From assembly GCA_046703825.1 (NCBI GenBank), contig JBJKSO010000065.1, forward strand, positions 1 through 63,134: a stretch of DNA of 63,134 nt, in the 5' to 3' direction. The stretch comes from JBJKSO01 sp046703825 (lineage in GTDB: Bacteria > Chloroflexota > Dormibacteria > Aeolococcales > Bog-877). Positions 8,187 to 17,010 of the stretch are shown one piece after another. A model generated the notes under the pieces. The model was not told where the DNA came from, did not search any database, and saw only the letters and a list, made by a program, of their open reading frames with translations. Position numbers and translations under genes: made by a program. The number at the start of each line of letters is the position of its first letter. Position 1 is the stretch's first letter.

Positions 8187-9740
8187 ATGATCTTGCTACC
8201 GCCCTTTCGCAACGAGCCCGACACCAACTTTGCTCTGGCCGCCAACCTCGAGTCGTTCCGTGAGGCGTTGGCGCGCGTGCGCGGACAGCTGGGGCGGACG
8301 TATCCGCTGATCATCGGCGGGCGCGAGGTGATGACCGAGGAGACGCTCTCCTCGATCAACCCGAGCCACCCGGAGGAGGTGGTCGGCCGCCACGCCGTGG
8401 CTGGCCCCAAGGAGGTTGATCTGGCGGTGGAGGCGGCCACCCAAGCCTTTCCCGGGTGGGCCACCACCTCCATGCAGGAGCGGGTGGGCGTGCTGCTCCG
8501 AGCCGCCCAGGAGGTGCGGCGCCGCCGGCACGAGCTGGCCGCAATCATGGTCTACGAGATAGGCAAGGCCTGGAGCGAGGCAGACGGCGAGTGTTCCGAG
8601 GTGGTCGACCTCTTGGAGTGGTACGCGCGACACGCGCTGGAGCTGGCGCAGGGAGGCCGGACTGCCGGACTGCTGGGCGAGCTCACCGAGTATCGGTACC
8701 TTCCCCTAGGCGTGGGCGCGGTGATCGCGCCGTGGAACTTCCCGCTCGCGCTGATCACGGGCATGACCTCGGCAGCACTGGTGTGCGGCAACACGGTGGT
8801 GCTCAAGCCGGCCGAGACCTCGTCAACCTCCGCTGCCTGGCTGGTGGAGCTGTTCGCCAAGGCGGGGCTGCCTCCGGGGGTGCTCAACCTCGCGACCGGC
8901 CTCGGCGAGGTGGCCGGCGAGGCCCTCGTCGACCATCCCAAGGTCCGCTTCGTGGCGTTCACCGGCTCCAAGGAGGTGGGCGTGCGCATCTACGAGCGTG
9001 CCTCCCGGGTGCAACCGGGGCAGCGCTGGCTCAAGCGGGTCCAGCTGGAGCTGGGTGGCAAGAACCCGGTGGTCGTGGATGAGACGGCGGACCTGGACCG
9101 CGCCGCCGCCGAGATCGTTGCGGGAGCTTTCGGCTTCCAGGGCCAGAAGTGCTCGGCTGGCTCGCGGGCCATTCTCACCCAGTCGGTCTACGAGGAGCTG
9201 GTACCGCGCATCGTCGAGGCGGCGCAGCGGATCCGGATGGGCGACCCGGTCGACCCCGAGGTGACCCTGGGTCCGGTCATTGACAGCACTGCGGAGGAGA
9301 AGATCCTCGACTACATCGAGGTCGGCAAGCGCGAGGGCAAACTCCTGCTCGGCGGCGACAAAGGGCAGTCCGAGGGGTACTTCATCCCCCCCACGATCTT
9401 CGGCGCGGTCGAGCCCACGGCGCGGATCGCCACGGAGGAGATCTTCGGCCCGGTGCTGGCGGTGATGCGCGCTCCCGACTTCCGCCGCGCGGTTGAGATT
9501 GCGAACCAGACCGACTACGGCCTGACCGGCGCCATCTTCAGCCGCGATCCCGAGCATATCGCCTACGCAAAAAACACGGTCTACGCGGGCAACCTATATG
9601 TGAACCGGCGCTCCACCGGCGCGCTGATGGGGATCCATCCGTTCGGCGGGTTCAACATGAGCGGCACCGACACCAAGGCAGGCGGACCCGATTACCTCAT
9701 GTTTTACGTTCAGGGGCAGGCGATCGGCGAGCGGCTCTGA
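8187..9740 (+). CDS. pruA: L-glutamate gamma-semialdehyde (P5C) dehydrogenase
   Basis: NAD(P)-dependent oxidation of glutamate semialdehyde to glutamate, completing proline breakdown. The protein has 517 residues, typical of the RocA/PruA type. Aldehyde-dehydrogenase motifs are present: VIAPWNFPLALITGMTSAAL, FTGSKEVG, the general-base Glu in LELGGKNPVVV, and the catalytic Cys322 in FQGQKCSAGSRAI. The C-terminus has PFGGFNMSGTDTKAGGPDYL. GGAGGAG at 8180-8186 abuts ATG 8187, which is too close for a normal ribosome site; the in-frame TTG at 8193 has better spacing and may be the true start. If hydroxyproline is the substrate, the same enzyme would make 4-hydroxyglutamate. Confidence 0.95.
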   Translation: MILLPPFRNEPDTNFALAANLESFREALARVRGQLGRTYPLIIGGREVMTEETLSSINPSHPEEVVGRHAVAGPKEVDLAVEAATQAFPGWATTSMQERVGVLLRAAQEVRRRRHELAAIMVYEIGKAWSEADGECSEVVDLLEWYARHALELAQGGRTAGLLGELTEYRYLPLGVGAVIAPWNFPLALITGMTSAALVCGNTVVLKPAETSSTSAAWLVELFAKAGLPPGVLNLATGLGEVAGEALVDHPKVRFVAFTGSKEVGVRIYERASRVQPGQRWLKRVQLELGGKNPVVVDETADLDRAAAEIVAGAFGFQGQKCSAGSRAILTQSVYEELVPRIVEAAQRIRMGDPVDPEVTLGPVIDSTAEEKILDYIEVGKREGKLLLGGDKGQSEGYFIPPTIFGAVEPTARIATEEIFGPVLAVMRAPDFRRAVEIANQTDYGLTGAIFSRDPEHIAYAKNTVYAGNLYVNRRSTGALMGIHPFGGFNMSGTDTKAGGPDYLMFYVQGQAIGERL

Positions 9741-9749
9741 GCTTCCGCC

Positions 9750-10811
9750 TTGAGTCCGCGCGACGTCTTTGCTGTCGATGCGCACGCGGAGGGTGAACCG
9801 GGCCGCGTGATCGTGGGCGGCGTGCTGGACCCCCCCGGCGCCTCGATGTTCGAGAAGATGCAGAACTTCCGGCGCGATTACGATGCGCTGCGTCTGCGGA
9901 TGCTGCGCGAGCCGAGGGGGTATCCAGCCGCAAACTGCAACCTGCTTCTCCCACCCACCAACCCGCAAGCCGCTGCCGGCTACATCATCATGGAGCAGGT
10001 CGAATACCCGCCCATGTCGGGAAGCAACACCATCTGCGTGGCCACCGTACTGGTCGAGCTGGGTCTGGTGGAGGTGGCGGAGCCCATCACAGAGTTCTGG
10101 CTGGATTCTCCGGCGGGCATGGTGCACGTGCAAGCCCAGGTCTCGGGAGGTCACGCCAAGCGGATCACATTCGAGAACGTGCCCGCTTTTCCTATGGCGC
10201 TGGATGTCCGCCTGGAGGTGCCGCAGCTGGGTTCGGTGAAGGTGGACATCGCCTACGGCGGGATGATCTACGTGATCGCATCCGCGCCAGCGCTCGGCCT
10301 GAAGCTCTCCCCCGACGAGGCTCGCGACATCGTGCGCGTGGGCGAGATGATCAAGGCGGCAGCACGGGAGCAGTCCCCCCAGCAACACCCGGAGAACCCG
10401 CAGATCGCAGGCCCGACCATAGCCCAGCTGTCAGGGCCACCGCAAAGCGATCGGGCCGACATGCGCAACGCCGTGGTGGTGTCGACCGGCAGGTTGGACT
10501 GGAACCGCCCCGACACCTGGACCGGTACGCTAGATCGGTCTCCCTGCGGAACCGGCACCTGCGCCCGCATGGCAACGCTCTGGGCGCGTGGCCAACTCGG
10601 AGTGGGTCAGGAGTTTCGCCACGAGGGAATACTGGGTACGACCTTCACCGGCAGGATTCTCGGTGAAACCGAAATTGCCGGCAGGTCCGCGATCCGCTCC
10701 GAAATCAGCGGCTCCGCATGGATAACCGGCTACGCGCACTACGTGCTCGATCCCGAGGATCCGTTCCCTGAGGGCTATCGCGTCGCGGACATCTGGGGGG
10801 CAGGCGCCTGA
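9750..10811 (+). CDS. proline racemase-family enzyme of the Ser/Cys type (probable trans-3-hydroxy-L-proline dehydratase or hydroxyproline epimerase)
   Basis: Member of the proline racemase superfamily, 353 residues from a TTG start nine bases after the P5C dehydrogenase. Canonical racemases and 4-hydroxyproline epimerases use two catalytic cysteines. Here the first is Ser90 (PPMSGSNTICVATVL) and the second is Cys266 (RSPCGTGTCARM). Ser/Cys members include bacterial trans-3-hydroxy-L-proline dehydratases, and some have epimerase activity. The product of the dehydratase is 1-pyrroline-2-carboxylate, reduced elsewhere to proline. Its place directly behind proline dehydrogenase and P5C dehydrogenase supports a hydroxyproline-processing role; the exact reaction is inferred. 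Confidence 0.88.
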   Translation: MSPRDVFAVDAHAEGEPGRVIVGGVLDPPGASMFEKMQNFRRDYDALRLRMLREPRGYPAANCNLLLPPTNPQAAAGYIIMEQVEYPPMSGSNTICVATVLVELGLVEVAEPITEFWLDSPAGMVHVQAQVSGGHAKRITFENVPAFPMALDVRLEVPQLGSVKVDIAYGGMIYVIASAPALGLKLSPDEARDIVRVGEMIKAAAREQSPQQHPENPQIAGPTIAQLSGPPQSDRADMRNAVVVSTGRLDWNRPDTWTGTLDRSPCGTGTCARMATLWARGQLGVGQEFRHEGILGTTFTGRILGETEIAGRSAIRSEISGSAWITGYAHYVLDPEDPFPEGYRVADIWGAGA

Positions 10812-10843
10812 TGCGCTCCCCCGCCGTCCGGTAGACTGGGCTG

Positions 10844-11500
10844 GTGCTAGACGCCTCTGTTGCAGCGCTGTTCCCCAACCGGGTCTGCGGAGTCATCCGC
10901 TGGTCCGACTCGGGCCAGGCGCTGCAGGCGGCGCTGGTGGCGGCGCGCTCGGGGCTGGGATCGGTGGAGGTGACCCTGGGAACTCCCACGGCCACCGCTC
11001 TGGTCAGCCAACTCCGCTCGGAGGGCATCCCGGGTTGCTCCTTCGGCGTGGGGACCGTGACTTCGGCGAGGGACGCGGCCGCCGCGATCGAGTCCGGAGC
11101 GCAATTCCTGGTGTCGCCCTACCTGGTGCCTGAGGCCGTTAAGGAGGCGGTGGCCGCGGGGGTGCCATTTGTGATGGGGGCCACCACTCCCACCGAGATA
11201 GCCAGGGCCGAGGGCTTCGGCGCCAAGCTGATCAAGGTCTTTCCCGCAGCGCCCGTCGGCGGTCCCGCCTACATCCGAACGGTGCGCGGTCCGATGCCCA
11301 GAGTGCCCCTCTGGGTCAGTGGCGGAGTCACCATCGCCGCCGCCGCCGACTACCTTGAGGCTGGAGCCGACGTGATCGGACTCACCAACGACCTCTTCAC
11401 CCCCGAACTCCTGAGCCGCGAGGACTGGACCGGGCTCGAGCGCCGCTGCCTTGCCGCGCTGGAGGCCGTGGGCACCCCGACCGCACCGATCCTCGGCTGA
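10844..11500 (+). CDS. eda: 2-keto-3-deoxy-6-phosphogluconate / 4-hydroxy-2-oxoglutarate aldolase
   Basis: Class I aldolase of the KDPG/KHG family, 218 residues, GTG start. It shows the catalytic-base region SVEVTLGTP, the phosphate-site motif FGVGTVTSARDAAAAI, the Schiff-base lysine within FGAKLIKVFPAAPVGG, and the C-terminal VSGGVTIAAAADYLEAGADVIG. Enzymes of this family cleave KDPG to pyruvate and glyceraldehyde-3-phosphate, and many also cleave 4-hydroxy-2-oxoglutarate to pyruvate and glyoxylate. The latter is the last step of trans-4-hydroxyproline breakdown, which fits the genes just upstream. No Entner-Doudoroff dehydratase is nearby, which favours the KHG role (inference). Confidence 0.88.
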   Translation: MLDASVAALFPNRVCGVIRWSDSGQALQAALVAARSGLGSVEVTLGTPTATALVSQLRSEGIPGCSFGVGTVTSARDAAAAIESGAQFLVSPYLVPEAVKEAVAAGVPFVMGATTPTEIARAEGFGAKLIKVFPAAPVGGPAYIRTVRGPMPRVPLWVSGGVTIAAAADYLEAGADVIGLTNDLFTPELLSREDWTGLERRCLAALEAVGTPTAPILG

Positions 11501-11512
11501 TCGCCGGCTCCG

Positions 11513-12823
11513 TCACCAGAGCGGGGCGTTCGGCACCGGCGGGTCTGGGGGAACGCCGATCCCCAGTGCCGCCATGACCTCGCCCACGACGTAGATGGAG
11601 CCGAGGCAGATGACCACGCCGCCAGCCCCCGCTAACTCGCGGGCCGTCTGAAGCGCCGCCTCCACCGGCTCCAGCCGCCTTCCCGCCGCGCCCCACTCGG
11701 TCAGCAGGTCGGCGGGAGCGGCCGCTCTGGCCGATGCCGCCCGGGTCGCCACTAGTACCTCCACCGGCAGCCGCCGAAGCACTCGCAGCATGGTTGCGTG
11801 GTCGTGGTCCAGCATTGACCCGAAGAGGAGTACGGCGCGGCGGCCCTCTGCCAATCGCTTGAGCTCCGGCAGCACCGCCCTCACAGCGGCAGGATTGTGG
11901 GCGGCATCAACCACCACCTGCGGGGATCGGGCCACCGTCTCCAGCCGCCCGGGCCAGCGCGCCTCGGCGAGGGCCGAGCGGATGTCCCGGTCGGCAACGG
12001 GAAAACCCAACTGTCCGAGGCCGTCGGCCACCGCGACCGCGAGGCCGGCATTCCCGCGCTGGAACCTGCCCGCTGCGGCAAGCCGCAGACCTCCAACCGC
12101 CCGCATCGGGGTTGCGACCGACATCCCGTCCGGCCCGTCCCGGACCTCGATCTCCGACCCTAGGCGCCACAGGCTTGCCGGAGCACGTGCTGCCGCCAGT
12201 TCGACTTCGGCCAGCGGTCGGCCAGAGGCTCCGGTCAGGGCCAGGTTCCCCGGCTTGATGATGGCGGCCTTCTCCCTGGCGATTTCGGCCAGGGTCCGGC
12301 CGAGCTGCTTCTGATGGTCCAGCCCTACGCTGACGATCACCGAGATGCCGCCGTCCCAGGCGTTGCTGGCGTCCAGGCGGCCGCCCAGCCCGACCTCGCA
12401 GATGACCAGGTCCGCCTGCCACTGGCGCGCCGCCAAGAATCCCATGGCGGTGAGCAGCTCGTGGTGGGTGGGGGATCCAGCCGCTCCCAGGCGCGGCGCG
12501 GCCTCTATCACCTGGTCGGCGAGCTTGGCGAACTCGGATTCAGAGATGAGCTCGCTACCCAGGCGGATTCGCTCGCGGTAGCTGGTCAGATGGGGTTTGG
12601 TCAGCAGGGCGACCCGATGGCCGCCGGCCTGAGCCATGGCGGCGGCCAGAGCGCAGACCGATCCCTTGCCGTTGGTGCCCGCCACCAGCGCTCCGGGCAT
12701 GCCCAGCTGAGGGTTTCCGGTCTCAGCAAGGAGTGCTTGAGTGGTGATCAGACCCAATCGCATACCCGGCTGGCTCGTCGCGGCCAGGCGACGAAGGGCT
12801 CCCGCGTAGCTCACCGATGGCAT
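11513..12823 (-). CDS. folC: bifunctional folylpolyglutamate synthase / dihydrofolate synthase
   Basis: ATP-dependent addition of glutamate to folates (and possibly to dihydropteroate), cytosolic, Mur-ligase superfamily. The P-loop is VAGTNGKGSVCALAAAMAQ, followed by LTKPHLTSYRERIRLG, EVGLGGRLDASNAWDGG, and the glutamate-ligase C domain with VVDAAHNPAAVRAVLPEL and LLFGSMLDHDH. The start is placed at ATG 12823 (MPSVSYAGALRRL), which gives 436 residues and aligns with the family N-terminus. The frame continues upstream only as low-complexity antisense to the lipoprotein gene. The divergent lipoprotein starts just nine bases away. Confidence 0.93.
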   Translation of the reverse strand: MPSVSYAGALRRLAATSQPGMRLGLITTQALLAETGNPQLGMPGALVAGTNGKGSVCALAAAMAQAGGHRVALLTKPHLTSYRERIRLGSELISESEFAKLADQVIEAAPRLGAAGSPTHHELLTAMGFLAARQWQADLVICEVGLGGRLDASNAWDGGISVIVSVGLDHQKQLGRTLAEIAREKAAIIKPGNLALTGASGRPLAEVELAAARAPASLWRLGSEIEVRDGPDGMSVATPMRAVGGLRLAAAGRFQRGNAGLAVAVADGLGQLGFPVADRDIRSALAEARWPGRLETVARSPQVVVDAAHNPAAVRAVLPELKRLAEGRRAVLLFGSMLDHDHATMLRVLRRLPVEVLVATRAASARAAAPADLLTEWGAAGRRLEPVEAALQTARELAGAGGVVICLGSIYVVGEVMAALGIGVPPDPPVPNAPLW

Positions 12824-12832
12824 TCTGCACCG

Positions 12833-13867
12833 GTGAAGCACCACCATCGGGCCACGCTGGGTCTGGCCCTGGCGCTCTCGCTCAGCGCCACTCTTGCAGC
12901 CTGCTCCGCCCAGAGCCCGCCACCGGCCCAGCCCACGCCGGCGTCCACAAGCACCCCACCGCCCCCCCTCGGGGTACTGGGTCTGGCGGGTGAGGCAGGG
13001 GCACCTCTGGCGATCTCTGGACCGTACGTAGTCCAAGCTCCGCTCCCCACGGCCAGGCCGAAGCTGAGAGCGGCCAAGGTGCCGGCGTCCGCCTCGGCGG
13101 CGCTCGGCGCGCTGGCGCAAGCCTTGGGGGTCCCAGGGCCGCCCGTGAACACCGGCAGCGGCCTTGCCTACAACCTGGGCGCGACCAGCGGCTACCAGCT
13201 CACCACCGACGCTGCACTCGCCACCTTCCATTTCCACCCCAACACCCCGGTGGATGAGACGGGCTCGACCCCGTCGGTGTCAGCCGCGGACCAGTTCGTC
13301 GAGCAGTTCCTCGCTGGCAAGGGGGTACCGCGGGCCGGGGGAGTACGGCCGCTCCCCGAGCTCAGTACCTACAACGCGGCGGACCGCCGGGTCTTCTTCC
13401 AGTGGACGCTGGCCGGCCAACCGGTGGTGAACATCGAGGGTGAGCCGGAGACCGTATACGCCGATGTGGCGGCCAACTATGCGGACCACCTTTCGCTGGT
13501 CGGGCTGTCCGGAGCTGTGCCCTACGGCGCGCTTGGGGAAGTTGTGGCCTACCCGGCAATGGCGCCCTACCAGGCGGTCCAGCGGCTCAACTCCGGGGAG
13601 ATGTCCCCGGCCGCCTACATCCTCTCGCCGGGTGGCCAGCCCTACCCCTCACCGTCTCCTGGCGCCGGGTTGACCCACACCGTGATCGCGGGGGTGGCCA
13701 CGGCGGTGGTCGACAGCTACGGGATCGCGGTTCCGGTCTACGTGTTCCAACTGGCGGCCGGTGGCGGGGTGAGCCAGTTCGTCACCTGCGCCCCGGCGCC
13801 CGGAGACTGCCTCCCCGGCCGCTTTGCCGCCCCAACCAGCCCCTCACCCAGCGCTAGCGCCGGCTAG
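12833..13867 (+). CDS. predicted lipoprotein of unknown function
   Basis: The GTG start gives a protein of 344 residues beginning with a lipoprotein signal: basic MKHHHR, a hydrophobic run, and the lipobox LAACS (cysteine near residue 23). A Pro/Ser/Thr-rich linker follows (QPTPASTSTPPPP), then a globular secreted domain with no motif I can name, and a low-complexity PTSPSPSAS tail. It is probably anchored to the outer face of the cytoplasmic membrane. It ends 6 bp before the convergent pntB gene. Nothing in the sequence defines its function. Confidence 0.75.
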   Translation: MKHHHRATLGLALALSLSATLAACSAQSPPPAQPTPASTSTPPPPLGVLGLAGEAGAPLAISGPYVVQAPLPTARPKLRAAKVPASASAALGALAQALGVPGPPVNTGSGLAYNLGATSGYQLTTDAALATFHFHPNTPVDETGSTPSVSAADQFVEQFLAGKGVPRAGGVRPLPELSTYNAADRRVFFQWTLAGQPVVNIEGEPETVYADVAANYADHLSLVGLSGAVPYGALGEVVAYPAMAPYQAVQRLNSGEMSPAAYILSPGGQPYPSPSPGAGLTHTVIAGVATAVVDSYGIAVPVYVFQLAAGGGVSQFVTCAPAPGDCLPGRFAAPTSPSPSASAG

Positions 13868-13873
13868 GCTCGG

Positions 13874-15268
13874 TCAGGCGGCCTTGACCGCGGCCACCAG
13901 CTTGGTCAAGGAGTCCTTGGCGTCCCCGAACAGCATGATGGTTTTGGGGTCGTAGAGCAGTTCGTTGTCGATGCCGGCGAAGCCCGGACGCATTGATCGC
14001 TTCATGAAGACGATGTTCTTGGCCTGGTCGGCGTTGAGGATCGGCATCCCGTAGATGGGGCTGCCGGGCGAGCTGCGGGCCGCCGGGTTGACCACGTCAT
14101 TGGCGCCCACCACCAGGGCCACGTCGGCGTCCCGGAACGAGTCGTTGATCTCGTCCATGTCCTTGAGCTGCTCGTAGGGGACGTTGGCCTCCGCCAGCAG
14201 GACGTTCATGTGGCCGGGCATCCGCCCCGCCACCGGATGGATCGCGTAGTCGACGGTTACCCCGCGCCGCTCGAGCGCCTCGGCCAGATCCCGGGCGGCG
14301 TGCTGGGCCTGAGCCACCGCCAGGCCGTAGCCGGGCACGATGATCACCCGCTGCGAGTAGGCGAGCAGAGTCGCCAGGTCGTCGACCGAGCCCGCCCGCA
14401 CGTTGCGCTGGACCGCGCCGCCCCCCTCCGCGACCTGGACCTTGCCGAAGGCACCGAAGAGCAGGTTGCCCAGGGAGCGTCCCATGGCGTCGGACATCAT
14501 CTTGGTGAGAAAGGTCCCCGAGGCGCCCACCAGCGTGCCGCCTACGACCAAGACCGGGTTGCCCACCACGAAGCCGTCCCCGGCCACCGCGAGGCCGGTG
14601 AAGGCGTTGAGCAGTGAGATCACCACCGGCATGTCGGCTCCGCCGATGGGCAGGACGAAGGCCACCCCGAGGACCAGCGCCAGCGCCAGCAATGCCCACA
14701 GACCGCCGGCGCCCACGCCCGAGACCACGACCACCAGCACCCCCAGCCCGACAATCGCGGCGGCCACCACGGCGTTGACCGGCTGCTGCGCGGGGTAGGT
14801 GACGGGCGTGCCCCGCATCAGCTCCTGCAGCTTGGCGAAGGCGATCGCCGAACCCGAAAAGCTGGTCCCGCCGATGACCACGGCGAACACCGAAGCGATC
14901 AGGAGAACCAGGGAGGCCTTGGTGCCGCTCGGGACCTGCAGAAACTCTGAGATGGCCACCAGGGCGGCAGCCCCGCCTCCCACCCCGTTGAAGCTGGCCA
15001 CCATCTGGGGCATGGCCGTCATCTTCACGGCCCGGGCCGCCACGATCCCGACCGGGATGCCGATCACGATGGCAACCGCCATCAGGATCAGGTCCAGGGT
15101 GGAATGGTGCAGCTGTTCGATCACCGTGCCGAAGGCGATCAGCATGCCCAGGGCGGCGATCAGGTTGCCGCTGCGCGCGTGCCGGGGCGCGCTCAGCTGG
15201 TGCAGCCCGACGATGAACAGCACCGCGGCCAGCAGGTAGAGCAGGGTGATGCCGACGGGCAGGTGCAT
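13874..15268 (-). CDS. pntB: proton-translocating NAD(P)+ transhydrogenase subunit beta
   Basis: Membrane and NADP(H)-binding subunit of the energy-coupled transhydrogenase that drives NADPH formation with the proton gradient. It has 464 residues: about eight or nine hydrophobic helices at the N-terminus (MHLPVGITLLYLLAAVLFIV onward), then a Rossmann-type domain III with VIIVPGYGLAVAQAQHAARDL, HPVAGRMPGHMNVLLAEA and VALVVGANDVVNPAA. The C-terminus has ADQAKNIVFMKRSMRPGFAG. It is the last gene of a three-gene leftward operon (pntAA-pntAB-pntB), starting 24 bp after pntAB. Confidence 0.96.
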   Translation of the reverse strand: MHLPVGITLLYLLAAVLFIVGLHQLSAPRHARSGNLIAALGMLIAFGTVIEQLHHSTLDLILMAVAIVIGIPVGIVAARAVKMTAMPQMVASFNGVGGGAAALVAISEFLQVPSGTKASLVLLIASVFAVVIGGTSFSGSAIAFAKLQELMRGTPVTYPAQQPVNAVVAAAIVGLGVLVVVVSGVGAGGLWALLALALVLGVAFVLPIGGADMPVVISLLNAFTGLAVAGDGFVVGNPVLVVGGTLVGASGTFLTKMMSDAMGRSLGNLLFGAFGKVQVAEGGGAVQRNVRAGSVDDLATLLAYSQRVIIVPGYGLAVAQAQHAARDLAEALERRGVTVDYAIHPVAGRMPGHMNVLLAEANVPYEQLKDMDEINDSFRDADVALVVGANDVVNPAARSSPGSPIYGMPILNADQAKNIVFMKRSMRPGFAGIDNELLYDPKTIMLFGDAKDSLTKLVAAVKAA

Positions 15269-15292
15269 CAGCGGTTCACCTGGCCGATGGGA

Positions 15293-15595
15293 TCACTTGC
15301 GGTCCCCGCCCCTTCCGCGGCTCTTGAACATCTCGAGCATCCGGTCGGTGACCACGTAGCCGCCGACCACGTTGATGGTCGCCAGCAGCACCGCCAGGAA
15401 CCCGATCGCGTCCAGCAGAGGCCCGCGGGCGGTGGTCATGATCAGCATCGCCCCCACCAGGATCACGCCGTGGATGGCGTTGCTCCCCGACATCAGCGGG
15501 GTGTGCAGGATCGTGGGCACCTTGGAGATGACCTCGAATCCCAGGAACACTGCCAGCACGAAAACCGAGACCAGGTAGAGCAGCTCCGGGCTCAC
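15293..15595 (-). CDS. pntAB: NAD(P)+ transhydrogenase subunit alpha, part 2 (membrane part)
   Basis: Small membrane subunit of 100 residues with three to four hydrophobic helices (LYLVSVFVLAVFLGFEVISK, AIHGVILVGAMLIM, IGFLAVLLATINVVGGYVVT). The motif HTPLMSGSNAIHG is diagnostic for PntA domain II. The GTG start overlaps the stop of pntAA (GTGA). The split of the alpha subunit into soluble and membrane polypeptides is the arrangement known from Rhodospirillum and many Actinobacteria, unlike the fused PntA of E. coli. Confidence 0.95.
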   Translation of the reverse strand: MSPELLYLVSVFVLAVFLGFEVISKVPTILHTPLMSGSNAIHGVILVGAMLIMTTARGPLLDAIGFLAVLLATINVVGGYVVTDRMLEMFKSRGRGGDRK

Positions 15596-16734
15596 TTGGC
15601 GTGCCCTCCGGCTGCCGCCGCCTCGCGCAGCTGGGAGTTGCGCACCTCGCCGCCGTGGATGGCGCAGCTGCGGTCGGTGATCTCGTCGGCGAAGTCGAAC
15701 GAGGGCTTCCCGTCCTTGACTAGGTGGCCCACGATCGCCGCCACGTTGCGGGCGAGCACCTGGCTCGCGGTGGTGGGCACCGTGGCCGGCAGGTTGCGCC
15801 AGCCCAGGATGAGAATGCCGTCCGCCTGGACCTCCTCGCCGGGACGGGTGAGCTCGCAGTTGCCGCCGGTGTCGGCGGCCAGGTCCACGATCACGGCTCC
15901 CGCACGCATCCGGGCCACCATCTCGCGGGTGATCAGGATCGGCGCTCGCCGTCCGGGGACCGCCGCTGTGGTCACCACCAAGTCGCTGGCCTCCACCCTC
16001 TGGGCGATGAGTTCACGCTGCCTGGTGAGGAACTCCTCGGACTGCTCTTGGGCATACCCGCCCTCGCCCTCCTGAGCCTCCAGTTCCAGCTCGACGAAGG
16101 TTGCTCCGAGGCTCTTGACCTCGTCCCGAGCCGCCGAACGCACGTCGGTCGCCTCCACCACCGCTCCCAGGCGCTTGGCGGTGGCGATCGCCTGCAGCCC
16201 GGCCACCCCAGCGCCCATCACCAACACGCGGGCGGGGGCAACCGTCCCCGCCGCGGTCATCTGCAGGGGGAGGATCTTGCCCAGCCGCGCCGCGCCCAGC
16301 AGCACTGCCTTGTAGCCGCCGATGGATGCCTGGCTGGAGAGCACGTCCATGGCCTGGGCCCGGCTGATCCGCGGCACCAGCTCGAAGCTGAACGCGCTCA
16401 CGCGGCGCCGGACTAGGACCGCCACCACGGCGGGATCCAGACTGGTGGGTAGGTAGCTCACGAGGCAGGTCCCCTCGGGCAGCTTCCCGGCCTCCTCTTC
16501 GGTGGGGGGTTGGACCTTGCACACGATCCCGGCGCCGTCCAGGGTCGAGGCCAGGTCGCGGGAGATCGTCGCGCCTGCCTCTTCCAGTGCTTGGTCGGTG
16601 AAGCCAGCGCCGGTGCCGGCGCCGCTCTGGACCGCGATCTCCAGTCCGAGGGCCTTGAGCCGCGGCAGCGAATCCGGGCTGACCGGGACCCGCCGCTCAC
16701 CGTCGGCGGTTTCCAGGGGGATGGCGACCTTCAC
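15592..16734 (-). CDS. pntAA: NAD(P)+ transhydrogenase subunit alpha, part 1 (NAD-binding)
   Basis: Soluble NAD(H)-binding subunit (domain I), related to alanine dehydrogenase. It begins MKVAIPLETADGERRVPVSP, which aligns with the family start, and contains QPPTEEEAGKLPEGTCLVSY, SSQASIGGYKAVLLGAARLG and the dinucleotide fold VLVMGAGVAGLQAIATAKRLGA. A GTG start at 16734 gives 380 residues, the usual length; GTG 16743 or 16971 would add a Pro/Ala-rich leader that looks non-homologous. It is the first gene of pntAA-pntAB-pntB and diverges from otsA across about 275 bp. Confidence 0.93.
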   Translation of the reverse strand: MKVAIPLETADGERRVPVSPDSLPRLKALGLEIAVQSGAGTGAGFTDQALEEAGATISRDLASTLDGAGIVCKVQPPTEEEAGKLPEGTCLVSYLPTSLDPAVVAVLVRRRVSAFSFELVPRISRAQAMDVLSSQASIGGYKAVLLGAARLGKILPLQMTAAGTVAPARVLVMGAGVAGLQAIATAKRLGAVVEATDVRSAARDEVKSLGATFVELELEAQEGEGGYAQEQSEEFLTRQRELIAQRVEASDLVVTTAAVPGRRAPILITREMVARMRAGAVIVDLAADTGGNCELTRPGEEVQADGILILGWRNLPATVPTTASQVLARNVAAIVGHLVKDGKPSFDFADEITDRSCAIHGGEVRNSQLREAAAAGGHAK

Positions 16735-17010
16735 TGGACCCACGGTAGGTGGGCTGGCCTGCGCGCTCGCGGGGGCTTTCGCCCGCTGGCGGCCGCGGGC
16801 TTCCCCGCTGCTGCCCGATCGGGCTGTGGGCGGGCGGCGGGCCGGGCGCGGCTCCGGGGGCTGACTCACCCCGGTATCGAGGACGTAGCCCGGCCGGCGC
16901 CCTCGAGCGGCCGGCATTCGGCGGACTGGGGCATCCGGCGACTTTATCGACTCGAGCGGAACACTAGCCACCGCCCCCGGCCGGACGGTCGGTCCGTCAT
17001 CCTAGGCGGC

